Positions 32,127 through 43,644 of a DNA stretch of 64,000 nucleotides are shown piece after piece. The stretch's first letter is position 1; every line of letters starts with the position of its first letter. The translations under genes were made by a program, and so were the position numbers. This DNA is from Hymenopus coronatus (taxonomy: Eukaryota > Arthropoda > Insecta > Mantodea > Hymenopodidae), in assembly GCA_030762935.1 (NCBI GenBank), contig CM060900.1, forward strand, positions 292,019,736 to 292,083,735, read 5' to 3'. The notes under the pieces were generated by a model that saw nothing but the letters and a program-made list of their open reading frames with translations, had not been told where the DNA came from and made no database searches.

Positions 32127-34826
32127 CTAACCGAGAGGGCCAATGGCGTCTCTCGGCAGGCGGAAAGAGGGCAGGCGACGTACTTCTCTGGGATCATAAT
32201 TTCTCAGAGAATTCACCAGTTGTTTAGGGTGGGTTGGAATTTTGTCGTACAATGAACGGGTCCTCGTTCTGATGAGGTCGACAGTGTACGGGATACCGGA
32301 ATGCTCATGAAGGATATGGGCGGGAAATCTCCAGCCGGTACAGTAGATCATCCTTAGTGCCCGGTTCTGCAGCGTCTGGACTCTGAGGAGCACGTAGTTA
32401 GCTACGGTCCCCCAGACTTCGCAGCCGTACAGAACCAGAGGCGGAATGATCGCCCGGTACAGCTGAAGCTTTAGGGTAAGGGGCATGCTCTGTGAATTGA
32501 GCATGGGGTAAAGCTGCCTGAGAACAGCGTGCCCTAGGTTCACCTTGCCCCTGACATGCGGAGTGAAAGTCAGTCGTCGGTCCAGCGTCACTCCGAGATA
32601 CTTCACCGTGTTCACCCAAGGGATTCCACGGTGCCGTAAAACAAAGTTCCGCTGAAGCCGATTTCTAATGGTTTTCGCCAGGAGAATCGCAGAGCTTTTC
32701 TCCGGGCTAATGGCCTTTCGCCATCTCTCACTCCACCTGCCAATGGCATGGAGATGGGCTTGAATTTGCCGAAAGCTATACCTGGTGTTCCTGTTCACAG
32801 CGAAGATCATGAGATCGTCCGCGTACTGACATGTGTGTGTGCTGGCGTGGGTGGGGATGTCGGCCATGTAAGCTGCAAAGAGCGCCGGAAACAGCACGCT
32901 ACCTTCCGGCACTCCCGCGCCAATGGGCCGCTCTGTAGAAAGTGCCCCCTCCACCTTTACTCGGAAGCTTCGATTCTGAAGAAAGGAAGCTACCAAGGAA
33001 ATGTATGGAGAGGGAATTTCATGCTCTATGAGTTTGTAGATGAGCCCATCATGCCACGTAGTGGCGAAGGCCTTTTCCACGTCCAGCAATACCGCAACCG
33101 TTTTAGACCTCTCCTGGAAAGCCAGGGAGGCCTTCTCGGCCACACGCAGTAGTTGCACGGTCGTGGAGTGTCCAGGGCGAAAACCAAACTGATGCTCTGG
33201 TAGGAGGCCTCTTTCCTCGAGGTGAGGGCCGAGGCGGGCAAGGAGCAGTCTCTCGAATACTTTCGAGATGACTGGCAGGAGGCTGATGGAACGGTAGCTG
33301 GCCGGGAACACCGGGTTCTTCCCCGGCTTTAGAACGCATACCACACGGGCGGGAAAGTGGCGCATATGTAAGCATGCATTATAAATCCGGGTCATATGAA
33401 GTACGGCTTTTCGGGGAAGGTGCTGGAGCATTTCCGCTGTTACACGGTCCTGTCCAGGGAATTTTTTGGTTTTTAAAGAACGGATTTGGGTGGCTACTTC
33501 CTGTGGGGTAGCTACAGGGACGTGAAACTCCTCGTCGTTTGCGGGCGGGGCCTCTAGGAAGCCCTCTACCACCCGCTCGACGAGTTCAGTTTGGTCTTCG
33601 TCCTGGGGCTCTTCTCTGGGCTGGAATTGATTTTCCAAGTAGTCTGCAAATGCATCTGCTTTATCCCGGGGCTCGAAGGCAAGATGGCCCCGGGTGCCAT
33701 GGATAGGATGCCGGTATTCCAGTCTGTCTTTCCGCAGGCCACGGACTATTCGCCAAGGTTTCCTCTCATGGAGGTTAACATGCCTTAACGTATGCTCCCA
33801 GGCCTCTCTACGGTGTGCTCTAAGGAGACGACGGGCCAGGGATTTGAACCTCTGGTGTATGTCTCCTATCCTGGAATGGCGAAATCTCTGCCATAGCTTT
33901 CTGACAGCATTTTTTGCTTTAATAAGCTGTCGTAAATGTGTAGGAAGAACGGAAGTTTGAGGTATTTCGAAGGGAATGCGGTGTGTGTGAGCACGGACCG
34001 CATTTAGGACTGTGGTTGAGAACTGCGCGGCCGCTGCCTCGAGAGCCTCTATCGAGTCTATTCGAGGGTTAGCGTCCACAGAGTTCTGGAGGGATTGCAC
34101 AGCAGCATCCCAGTCGACTTCTTCTGTCCAGTCTGGTGTGACCAGAGCTGTAAGTGGAACGTCGGAGTCGACCACAACTGGGTTGTGGTCGGAGTCCAGC
34201 GCGTTCACAACCGAGAGATCCAGATGGAATGGAATGTTTTTGGTGACCATGAAATCAATGACGTCCGCCCTGCCGCGTGGCAGGAAGTACGTTGGACCTC
34301 TCGGACCGTGCGCGAAGAGGGCCGGGTCTCCGCTGATGAGGCGGTAGAGTCCGCGGCCCTTTCTTTTCTGGGTGCGGCTGTTCCAGTGTGGATGCTTCGC
34401 GTTGAAGTCGCCTGCGATGCAAACTCTGTGGTCGAGGTTGAGGAGTGCCTTCAGGTCCGCTTCATAGAAGAGGCCGTCTGGCGGGTCATAAACCGCTACT
34501 AGCACTATTTCCGACCCCCCCAAGGAGATCCTTATGGCGGTCGCCTCCAAGTGCTGTAGCGGAGGAATGGTGATAGGAGTGTGGGTAAGGTGATTTTTAA
34601 TATATATAGCCGTACCACCGCCCTGTCGGCCGGGTCGATCCGTCCGATGGGTGACGTAACTTGGCAGATAGAATGGAATACCAGCGTGCAGATGTGTCTC
34701 GCAGACCCATAGGATATCAATCCCGTGATCATCTACAAACTCCAAGACGCCCGGCCGCTGTTCCCGGACTCCGTTTGCGTTCCAGAACGCAACTCGCAAA
34801 GATCTACGGGTTCTAAGCGCCGCCAT
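32127..34826 (-). CDS. LINE ORF2: APE endonuclease and reverse transcriptase
   Basis: An intact 899-aa frame from ATG 34826. The N-terminal endonuclease has WNANG (15-19), the catalytic-type ET (43-44), GDFNAKHPHW (139-148) and SDHNP (212-216). The RT domain includes the KFPGQDRVTAEML block, QFGFRPGHST, GVPEGSVL and the catalytic YADD (668-671). There is no RNase H domain, consistent with the Jockey group. It nicks target DNA and reverse transcribes the element RNA onto it. All key residues are present, so this copy may encode active enzyme. It starts on the A of the ORF1 stop (TAATG), suggesting termination-reinitiation. Confidence 0.93.
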   Translation of the reverse strand: MAALRTRRSLRVAFWNANGVREQRPGVLEFVDDHGIDILWVCETHLHAGIPFYLPSYVTHRTDRPGRQGGGTAIYIKNHLTHTPITIPPLQHLEATAIRISLGGSEIVLVAVYDPPDGLFYEADLKALLNLDHRVCIAGDFNAKHPHWNSRTQKRKGRGLYRLISGDPALFAHGPRGPTYFLPRGRADVIDFMVTKNIPFHLDLSVVNALDSDHNPVVVDSDVPLTALVTPDWTEEVDWDAAVQSLQNSVDANPRIDSIEALEAAAAQFSTTVLNAVRAHTHRIPFEIPQTSVLPTHLRQLIKAKNAVRKLWQRFRHSRIGDIHQRFKSLARRLLRAHRREAWEHTLRHVNLHERKPWRIVRGLRKDRLEYRHPIHGTRGHLAFEPRDKADAFADYLENQFQPREEPQDEDQTELVERVVEGFLEAPPANDEEFHVPVATPQEVATQIRSLKTKKFPGQDRVTAEMLQHLPRKAVLHMTRIYNACLHMRHFPARVVCVLKPGKNPVFPASYRSISLLPVISKVFERLLLARLGPHLEERGLLPEHQFGFRPGHSTTVQLLRVAEKASLAFQERSKTVAVLLDVEKAFATTWHDGLIYKLIEHEIPSPYISLVASFLQNRSFRVKVEGALSTERPIGAGVPEGSVLFPALFAAYMADIPTHASTHTCQYADDLMIFAVNRNTRYSFRQIQAHLHAIGRWSERWRKAISPEKSSAILLAKTIRNRLQRNFVLRHRGIPWVNTVKYLGVTLDRRLTFTPHVRGKVNLGHAVLRQLYPMLNSQSMPLTLKLQLYRAIIPPLVLYGCEVWGTVANYVLLRVQTLQNRALRMIYCTGWRFPAHILHEHSGIPYTVDLIRTRTRSLYDKIPTHPKQLVNSLRNYDPREVRRLPSFRLPRDAIGPLG

Positions 34827-36850
34827 TACGAGCTGGAGTCAGGGAAGAGCAGTCGGGCCGTCTCATGCATGATGGTGACCTTCTGGAGGGCGGGGATGTG
34901 GGGGCTTGTCAATTGATCCCTGCAGCGCTTTAATATGGGGAGGGATCGCGATATGAGGTCGGCAAACCAGGCTGAGATCTCGGAAAACTCGGTCATATCA
35001 TCAGCAGGCACGGAGAGGTTCTCCCAAGGAGAAGCGACTACCTGGGCAGTGGCTGAAGCAGCAGCTTCGCTCTCATTGGTCGAGCCAATAGGAGCTGCTT
35101 GCTGCTCTGGAGGGGGAAGCTGCGTGGCTGGGCTGCCCGCCCGCGATCAGCGGGGCAGCTGGCTCGGCTGTTGCGGCCGCCGGTGCCGGGGTTTTGTTTG
35201 CCGCAGCGGCGGTCTGAGCCACGGGCTTCTTGGGAGGCCGTGCCAGTTTCTTGTTCTTCTGTTTTGGTCTCTGCTCCCTGGGGGGCGCAGGGGGGGGTGG
35301 TGACCTGAGTTTCCGAGCTCTCGGTCTGGTTTACTGGTACCGCCAGCGTTGCCTCAATCTGTCGAAGCACTTCTTCGTGCCTCGACATAGCGTTGGCAAA
35401 GCTGGTGCCTGGACGCACATTCGCAGGGTTTTTGATGGCTCTGCCCTGCCTTGCCTGGATTAGCTCCAGTTTTTTTGGGGCAACCGCCATAGATGCCTAT
35501 ATGGCGCCCCCCACAGTTCGCACACTTTGTGGCCTCTCTGGGGTGAGGGCAGTCTTCTACTTGGTGCTCACCTGAACAGCGCAAGCAAGCGGTCTTCCGC
35601 TCACACGCGTGGCTAGAGTGGTAGAAGCGCAGGCACTGATAGCGCTGCGCTGGCCCCTCTCTGCCGTGGTGTGGCTCGACTCGCACTCTGGTGCTGTACA
35701 GAGTGGTCACTGTGTCAATTTTGGGAATTCCCTCCCCATCTTTTTCGACAATGACCAAAAATAAGGGCATCTTGACCTTAGTGGGCTCAGCACCCTCGGG
35801 TCGGGAGGTTTTAGTCAGTTGGATAACGGTCCGCGGATTGATTCCGTGTTCCTCCGCCAGGCCAACACGGATGTCCTCGGGGTCGGTGTCAGAGTCAAGT
35901 CCTCTGATCACTCGTCGGACTAAGTTCGGTTTCTGGAGGGAATATGTGTGAAACTGAATTTCACACTTCCTCAGAATCTCCCTCGCCTTCTCATGATCGT
36001 CGGGGTTCTTGGTTCTGATGACGACCCTTTTGGGGTATCGGGTGGCCTGGTACTCTTCTGAGAGCGCTGCCTGTAATTCCCTCATGACTTTTACATGGTT
36101 GGGAAACGGGTCGGCCACAATAGGCGGTATTCTTCCCGCCCTTTGTGAGCGATGGCTCTCAGGAATGGTTGATGCTGCAGGGGCGGGGGAGGCGCGCCCC
36201 TTCGGCTTTGAACCGGAGGTCTTTCGGCGCCTGTGGACCACCGTGGTAAAGCCTTCTTGATCAGTTGTGCCCTCAGGCAACAGGGTAGACTGGGCCTTGG
36301 AGGGGGCGGGGGGAGCAAGTGGTGTGGAAGTGGGTTGTGCCACTTCCGGGGTGAGAGGGACTGCGGTCCCTTGGTTGATGAGGCGGGAGGAAGACTTCTT
36401 CTTACCAGAAGTCTTTGTTTTGCCCTTAAGGGCTAAAGCCCGTGGGCCGGGGTTTGATTTTGAGGAGGAGGAGCTTGGGCCGGGAGTGCTCATTTTGTCA
36501 GGTATTACCTTGACATTGGTACTCGGCTTGTCGGTGTCGTGTGCGGGTGCCACAGCGGGCCGGACGTTTTGCGACGCACCGATTGGGGCGAACCCCGGGT
36601 CCAAGCCTAAGCCCGGACCCTTGGCTGTGGCCTTGTGAGCCCGCGGTAACGTCAGTGCGTTAGTCGGTCCCAAGTACGTCTGGAGTACGGAGTGCAGCTC
36701 AGGAGGCGAGGGAAGAGAGAGTCGTCGCTCTCTTCCAGTGCAGGTTCCGGCCGGTCGAGTTGGTGTCGGCAGCAGATTAGAGGATGGCGCTGGTGGAGAA
36801 GCTCGACGAGCTTCCTCCAGGAAGCACGCTAGAAGGGGGCCAATGCCCAC
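34826..36850 (-). pseudogene. LINE ORF1 (gag-like, CCHC fingers) with two frameshifts
   Basis: The main frame runs from 36850 (GTG; first ATG is 36493) to 35354. It has Ser/Pro/Lys-rich N-terminal sequence, a conserved RRVIRGLDSDTDPEDI region and three Cys/His knuckles (YQCLRFYHSSHAC, CLRCSGEHQVEDC, CANCGGRHIGIYGGC). An A7 run at 35470-35476 carries one base too many: the correct continuation (LELIQARQG; NVRPGTSFANAMSR) is in the next frame, 35490-35038. A second shift near 35.05-35.2 kb returns to the first frame for the C-terminus (MTEFSEISAWFADLI) ending in TAA at 34826-34828, overlapping ORF2. Homopolymer length may be a sequencing error. Confidence 0.8.
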
Positions 36851-37128
36851 TGCGGTCCTCCCTGAAGCGCAAGTGTTGTTCTCCAGCTGTAGGGAATCTC
36901 CGGCGGATACGGCCGGAGGGAGACAAGGCTAGAAGAGGGGACTGCCCACTGCCAGTCTCCGCTAGGGGCGCTGATGTGTGGTACTTCCACTGAAGTCAGC
37001 TAGCTCACAGGCGTGACCTCGCAGGCGCTTGCAGGTGCTCTTCCAAACAAGATCTGGTAGAAGGCCAGGTCTGGTTTCCTCCTCGGTCAATCGACGAATG
37101 CGTGCCGCGTGTCGGCTGCGTGCGCGCG
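36851..37128 (-). other. 5' UTR of the Jockey-like LINE
   Basis: About 280 GC-rich bases ahead of the ORF1 frame, ending at the target duplication. Jockey elements carry internal promoters here, but none was recognised. Confidence 0.5.
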
Positions 37129-37143
37129 TGTAATCACCTAGAC
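37129..37143. repeat. 15-bp target duplication (right)
   Basis: Exact copy of 31719-31733. Confidence 0.9.
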
Positions 37144-38204
37144 ACCCTTCACCCTAATTTATATAGTACACTGTAAGCGGGTCCATTGCCAAATGCATGT
37201 TTTTTTTTATTTAGGATTCCAATTTATAATAGGACCAGCGCAAAAAATGAGCGAAAATTTATGAACTCGCAGCGTGCCATTGTATATTGGGCGCTAGATG
37301 TGCCTCATCAGGCTCTTTTATGACACGGCTTTACTTTCCTTCTAAAGGATGCCATTTTAAGATATTTACACCCGCTATTGTCGTCCACCGGGTTTGAACC
37401 AGAGATTAGGATATTACTCCTAGACCGCAGAGGACGACGCAAAATGGTTTGGACTATACATCAAAATCCTAACAATTTTCGTTCAGCGATCGCACTATTC
37501 CTAGTGTCTGTGACTTGGCACCACGAACAGTATTACAATTATACCACCGGCAATAAGGAGCAGTGACTAGAACTTCAATGATCACAGGTTTTCAATATTC
37601 CAAACGGAATAATCATCATTTTCACCAGGTTGCAACAACAATATTCAAGTGGGAATTCTGAAAGTGTTTGGTTCATGGTCTATATAACCCGATCACCTTG
37701 GAATTCCATGGAAGTTATTTGTCAATCATGTATTTGTTTGGCAATACTTTATAGGCCAAACGTTGCGGGAGACATCAGGTTTGCGAAACAGATGTGCATC
37801 ACTAACTACTCGCTTTCGTTCTCCACTACGGCTAACTCTTTAATAATTATTTCTCCTTGAGATTTATAAAACTCCTAAAATGCAGCTGTAAACTCAGGTA
37901 CTGTCTGAAACAAAAACAAATTACAACACTTTCTTAAAATGCAGCTCAACAATGATAAGCGCAACGCTTTAGCCGCGCTAAATCGCCAAACTTGTTGACT
38001 AATTCAATTGCTACGGTTTGAAAGTGATAATTTCTACCAGAACGTAAAATATTCTTAAACTTGTGATGAGTAGTGTAAGAGCGAAATTGAATTATTCTTA
38101 AACAGCAAACGTAAGAGTTGCCAAGCAGTTATTGTTGGATGAGATTGCAGTAAACAAAAATGGGCTCCGTTCCATAAATAAAGCGCAAAAAGCATTTCCT
38201 GTTG
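37144..38204 (-). other. Decayed Polinton interior, no gene recognised
   Basis: Continues the Polinton from the minor-capsid-like gene. Only the first bases can be tied to that gene. The rest has no protein I can name. Confidence 0.4.
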
Positions 38205-38580
38205 TCATCTAAGAAATAGAGATTTCTTATCGGTAGTTACATCTGAAAGCATGCTTTGATTCGCAACTTTGAGGACATTGAGGTTTGGAAGTGAATTTCT
38301 TACTTTGTCTGCAGTATCCCCTATAACATAATATATTCTAGTGGTAAATAAGGTTTTTCCATCAAAGGTCGTTTCCGACTTACCTCCTACCTTTCTAGCT
38401 ACCTTTAAATGGATGCTATTAGCTTTTGCCAGCAAGTTTTCTGGGATGGAATGGGATAGAACCCAATATTTCTTGGAGTCTTCTAATTGTTCTGTCTCTC
38501 TTTGATGAGAAAGGAGATAACCCTTAAGCTCCAATAGGAGCAATTCCTTATGTTCTTCGTCTTTTGCTGATTTTTAGAGA
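38205..38580 (-). CDS. Unassigned Polinton-associated ORF fragment
   Basis: A 112-codon frame on the minus strand between the integrase and minor-capsid-like genes. It has a mixed charged sequence (HQRETEQLEDSKKYWVLSH; VARKVGGKSETTFDGKTLF) with coding-like composition. Position and orientation suggest a Polinton gene. I do not recognise the family. It starts at a non-ATG codon and is probably truncated. Confidence 0.35.
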
Positions 38581-38789
38581 GGTTTAATGGTCTTTCAAAT
38601 TGTTAAATTCGGTTTCATCAAACACTATCCTAATAGCTCTGGTTACAGCATCATTTTTGGTCAGTTCTCCGGCTTCGTTGAGCATATTTTCACCTAATTT
38701 TCGTCAGCGTAGCAGTTGACCTACTACACGTTTATCCCTCTGAAGATTAACGGGTGGTGGTAAGTTGTTGCAAAAACTAGGGTGTGATT

Positions 38790-39880
38790 TTTCGGGATAC
38801 TAGTCCATGGTGGAATCGCTCTGTATGATTGCCTAAAACTGATTCATAGTGCATCGATCCAGCTGACAAAGTTAGGATCGTATCCTTTCCAACTAACGAG
38901 ATGTTGTTTGCTGCCGTTCCTCACCCTTGTTTTTAGCATTTAATTTATACAGAGTAAATTTGTTAGTTTTTGCAGGAGTAAGTTCGTGAGTGTAAAACTG
39001 TCCCTCAATAGAGGTTCCGTTAAGATCGTTTAGTTCGTATACGCGTTAAGCCATATGTTTTATTACCTTTGCTAGTTTCAAATATCCATTGAGAACTTTT
39101 TTTTTTTTTTTTGTAGCCTTTGGCAAATTCAATCTTCTCTTTACTTGTCCTTACTGTTTGTCCTTCAATAAACCTCATGGGTCTAGGTTTAATGTTAGCA
39201 CATTTTCTCTATAAGGTTTTCCATATTTTTAATACTTTTCTCTCATGTACTTTCATAAGAGCAACACCTATTGATGACCGGTTAAATTTATGAAGATCAT
39301 CTATATATCTATATGAATTCCTGTAAGTGAAATACATATACATTTTAGACTTGATAATACGATTAAATCTCTCAACCATAGCACACTTTTCATCGGGGTT
39401 TCTGCAAACTGATGCTCTACATCCTTCTCTTTGGAAAGTTTTGAAATGCGGATCCTAAAAATTCTTTTCCCCTATCAGATCTCACTGCGAGGGGAAAGAA
39501 GAAACCTAAGATCCATTCAAAGGCCTTGGCAGCTTCTGAACTAGTTTTCAATCTTTAGTGTTTACTTGTGCGAATATGAAAAACAATATATACAGGTTAG
39601 CAGATAACGACCTCCGTCGTTATACTTTTTAAGACTTTTATTACCTGCCAAGGCGATCTCCAAGACATGCTTAAGGCTATTCAGCGTCTACTGTTACCTC
39701 GGAAATTTTATCCACGCAGGCTTGTGCAAAGTATGCGCATTTTGTTGAAGAAGCCATTCCTCTGTTTTTCGTTTATTCTTTCCCGCAACATTTACAAACC
39801 TCAGTAAAGTGGAAAAAGTGGAAGGTTGTTCGGGATTGTATAAATACTTCTTATTCATTATTAATAAGTTGTCCACGTCT
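38790..39880 (-). pseudogene. Polinton retroviral-type integrase, decayed
   Basis: The N-terminal piece (39876-39694) reads YLYNPEQPSTFSTLLRF, KRKTEEWLLQQNAHTLHKPA and KFPR, the HTH/zinc-binding-like start of Polinton integrases. Further along, out-of-frame blocks give RSDRGKEFLGSAFQ (core D region), a C.NPDEKCAMVERFNRIIKSKM block (catalytic Glu region) and a chromodomain-like KGYDPNFVSWIDA. Stops and shifts are frequent. The enzyme would have integrated the 15-20 kb Polinton DNA. Confidence 0.75.
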
Positions 39881-40420
39881 CAACAGCCTTAGATGCAATC
39901 AACTGGTCAACTATTTATTTATATTTGCCACCGCTATTTGATTTTATTTGATTAAGGGTTTTGTTTTGTGCAAGTTCCCCTTTGGTTAAAAGAAGAATTT
40001 GTCCATATTTTTTCTTGACGGAAGGCGTGACTTTTTAGACATCTACCTTTTTCCTAGCTAATAATTCCCAGACACCGCAAGATCCTTTAGAATAAATCGT
40101 TGTCCTGTATACGAATAACGGAATCGCCCATATTAAACTTGCTATCTCTATCCTTGAAAATTACGAATAGGTATCTGTTGCCAAAAGCGTGTGTAGTTAA
40201 GGAGCCAAGTCAGAACCTGCTAGATACTCAAAGTCTGAATTGGTAAACTCCTCTGTTTCCTTTATCTCGTGGGCCGGTAAATATAGAGCCCTGGCTTGTT
40301 CTTCGTAAAGCTCTTCCTATTCCTTTCTTCTTCTTCTTCTTCTTCTTCTTCTTGTTCTTCTTCTTATTATTCTTCTTCTTCTCCCTCTTTCTCGTAGTTC
40401 GTTTCCGGAGAGGAGAAGAC
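39881..40420 (-). pseudogene. Polinton domain upstream of the integrase (DUF8207-like), decayed
   Basis: The minus strand has RLVFSSPERN, LYEEQARALYLPA, a GDS/I..ND block, YSKGSCGVWELLARKK and KKYGQILLLTKGELAQN. These match in order the conserved protein usually found just before the integrase in insect Polintons (G-GLWEL..K motif). At least two frame breaks. The family name is from memory. Confidence 0.5.
40325..40395. repeat. (TTC)n microsatellite
   Basis: TTC repeats with scattered variants. On the minus strand they encode a poly-Glu patch within the decayed Polinton frame. Confidence 0.9.
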
Positions 40421-40966
40421 GAGCCTCTTTTTGACCTTTATGTATATACTGCTCGACTTTAACTTAACCAGTTCCTCGTACCATATCTTTTCCTCTTCTT
40501 TCTCTATTTTGTTTTCTTTTTACAACAGTAGGTATCAATATACTGTTGAGATACCAAAAACTATTTTTGCAGCATTTAGCAATAATGCTGATTACGATGA
40601 TGATTATGGTTGGGGTTTAAGGGCGCTCAACTGCTGGGTTATCAGCCCCTTAACATAAAACAGTGAAGTAAACAGACCAAAGATAAAAGCACGCTAAAAG
40701 GAGTAAACAACGAGTATAAAACGAACAGCTAGGTAAAATATCTGCAAATACAGCTGGCAATAAAATCGTGGCATTAAAAGAGCTAATACATGAGGAAACG
40801 TAAAACAAATGTGTCGTTAAAAGATATTTCTAACAATTAAAACTTAGTTTTGGAAAAGAGCTGTTTAAAAGTAAAAAGTCCGCTACATTATTACAGTACA
40901 CAGCTACAATAGACTAAAACAGCAAGGTAAAAGTAACGTGAGCTAAAAATTTAAAAAGTCAGTCCA

Positions 40967-41520
40967 CTACTCCTGGATCATTTGCCAGGACCTTGGCAAG
41001 AGAGGCAGGCATTTAAAAGATGATCGAATGTGTGTCAGATGACCACACTCCAGCAACACATGACGGACTGACTGTGCTTCCGCATAGAAAGCACAGACAG
41101 GAGCAGGTTCTCGTTTAAAAGTGTAGATGTGGATAAAAATAAGTGACCAAGTCGTAGTCGAGCCAATATTGCCTCCTCCCGGTGGTATAAACAAAAGGAG
41201 GTAGGCTTGTTTCCGCGAAGAACTGACCAATCCACTCCGTATGCCAGCGTGAAACCACTGCTAGACGCACAAAAAGTCTTCACCAATTACAGAATTAACA
41301 GAAACGCTGAGTTCTGTAGTCGCCATATTTGCTGCCAAATCCGCCAATTCGTTCCCCGAGAACCCAACATGTCCAGGAAATCAGGTGCTGTCCATATTAA
41401 CGCCAGAAGCGTGCAAAATATGCAGCGTATCCTGGATGCGCTGTACAAAGGGATAATGGCTGTACAGCTCAAGGAAACTCTGAAGGGCAATTATCGGAAT
41501 ATCTCATAATAAGGCCGTCA
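40967..41520 (-). pseudogene. LINE copy A: RNase H and C-terminal region
   Basis: Blocks RVSLSCTAIIPLYSASRIRCIF, PDFLDMLGSRGTNW (RNase H end, like the GNE/ADxxA region) and CAFYAEAQSVRHVLLECGHL (terminal CCHC-like motif) are readable on the minus strand in different frames. Confidence 0.65.
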
Positions 41521-42319
41521 CACAGGTTTCAATTGCGTACATACAGAATGGCCTGGCATACGGCATAGAACTCTGCAGTATACACGGATATGCTATTGGA
41601 TATACCGAAAATATAGGTGCTGGTGTCAATAACAAAAGCTCATCCTGCACCCTCGGTGTACTTACTTTTATCGGTGTAGATACAAGGGTGGTCACTGTAG
41701 TGAGATAAATATTCTAAAATGCTAAAATGGATACATGGCACGGGCTGCGTAGATTTCTTTAGGCCGTTGTGGGATATAACACGTAAACAGAATGCCCGCC
41801 CCCCTGGAAAACAGGCCACTGATTTTTATATTCAGCTTCTCAAAGAGCTCACGAAAACGAAAACCTGCAGGGCTTGGACTAAGTGACAGGTTGCGATAAC
41901 GCTAATCAAGCTCCTTATATGTAAAAAGCGTAAACGTAGCATGCAAAGTTTAGCCCACCACCATAATTACACACCAGAACATAACGCCGAAATCGCAGAG
42001 GGACTTCTGCCGATTCGACGTAGAGGCTAACAACTGGATTGGTTGGAAAATCCCCAACAGCCACACCGATACCTGATTATGCTCTGTGTCTAATCTTTTA
42101 AGCACTGATGGTCATGCTGAACAATACACAATGCAACCATAGTCTAACGTGGATCAATTCAGTGTACGATAAAGACGAAGCAGCACTGTCCGACCTGCTC
42201 CCCAAGATTTGCCACTTAGTATCTGTAAAAGATTCAGAGAGCGGTCACACTGCGCTTTAAGTTGTGCTATATGTGGTGACCGGCATAGCTTCCGAACGAA
42301 TTACCAATAGGAATATCGC

Positions 42320-43282
42320 CTAATTGGTGAAGGGAAGTAAATGTGACCCGAGACAAAGAGTAGATGTCATTTGCAACCTACTTTGCCAGAAGTTAACGCA
42401 TACTGTCTTTTCAGTTGAAAAACTTAAGCTCCATTCATAAATATTATATAAACACGCTGGAGACAGCGCTCCAAAAAGAGCGCACTGAAAAGTGCAACAG
42501 ATTGCAATTCCTTCTACGAATAAACCGGTCGAGATAGCTGGAAGAACACATTGAAATATGGAGTTAATCGCTATATCAAACAGCGTCGTGCTCAGAAGCG
42601 ACCACTGTGGCACACCCTTCTCTTGAATAAAAAGATTATATAAAACCGAGCTGATCCTTACATGGAAATCACGGTCCCTCATAAATATTCGAATAAACAG
42701 CGGTAGGCGTCCATGTAGGATCCACCTGAGGAAGGACCGTAAGATTCCTGCTCAGCCAACAGGTATCAAAAGCCATCTACAGGTCAAAGAATGTTCCAGC
42801 TGTTTGACAGTTCTTAAAATCCGTCCATTATCTGCGTCGACAGCGATTCAAGATGGTCAGCTGCTGATCGACGTCGGAAAAAAAAGGCACTGGGTGTTGG
42901 TGAAACATTCGTGATTTTCAAGCCACCATACCAACCGTCCATTTCTCATGTGTTCCATCACCTTCCATACGCATCTAGTGCGAGAAATAGGGCGGTAGCT
43001 GGAAGGAAGTTGGCGGTTCTTTCCAGGTTTCAAAATTGGAATGATGGTGGCATCCCGCCACTTCTCTGGAAAACTGGCATCAATGCAGACACGATGATAC
43101 ACTTGGAGTAGGAAAGCCTCACCATCGGCAGAGAGATGTTGCAACATTTCGACGCGTATGCCATCTCGATTTTGTGCAGAGTTTCGCAAAGATGAAAGTG
43201 CAAGATCTACCTCCTCCACGGTGAAAAGGCGATATTGATCCTCAAATAAACCAGAACGAAAGGGGAACGCTAGAGATTCCAC
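42320..43282 (-). pseudogene. LINE copy A: reverse transcriptase
   Basis: RT blocks: VEEVDLALSSLRNSAQNRDGI, MLQHLS, FPEKWRDATIIPILKPGKN, LPSSYRPI, then in another frame GVPQWSLLSTTLFDIAINSIF and FVEGIAICC. The last block corresponds to the catalytic Y/FVDD box, so the Asp pair has become Glu-Gly and the enzyme is dead. Frame breaks separate the parts. Confidence 0.8.
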
Positions 43283-43644
43283 CTGAGTCTTGACTGACGG
43301 AACTCAGGGAAATAGTTATCTGAGCTAGACCCTTGGGTGAAGACACTGCCAAGAGCGCTAGTCAGGTCAAAAGGATCACCTACATGGTCTGCCGCTGTTT
43401 TGAGACCGACGATTGGCGCTTGGGTTAATTTTCCGGCCACACGCGCTAACTTATTCCATACGACAGAGGAAGGTGTATGTCGGTTAAAGGATACTAAAAA
43501 TTTACTCCAGAATGTGTTTTTGCTATCCTTTATAATTTGGATAAATTTGACACGCAGCTTTCTATAATGTATTAGTTTATCTATTGTAAGAAGACGTTAG
43601 GACATCCTGCGAACACGAATAGCATTCCGGCAGTCATCTGTCTA

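Larger units (their letters stand above)
31734..37128 (-). mobile_element. Jockey-like non-LTR retrotransposon, nearly complete (5.4 kb)
   Basis: Bounded by a perfect 15-bp duplication. It carries ORF1 (gag-like) and ORF2 (endonuclease-RT), joined by a TAATG stop/start overlap at 34824-34828. The element is much more GC-rich than its surroundings. The 3' end in element sense has no poly(A) and ends in GCGTCTGGCGTC, which is unusual for Jockey elements. It interrupted the Polinton minor-capsid-like gene. Confidence 0.9.

Noticed and set aside
35038..36932. Several plus-strand frames in the GC-rich LINE ORF1 and 5' UTR
   Set aside because: GC-rich shadow frames opposite ORF1 with no protein similarity.
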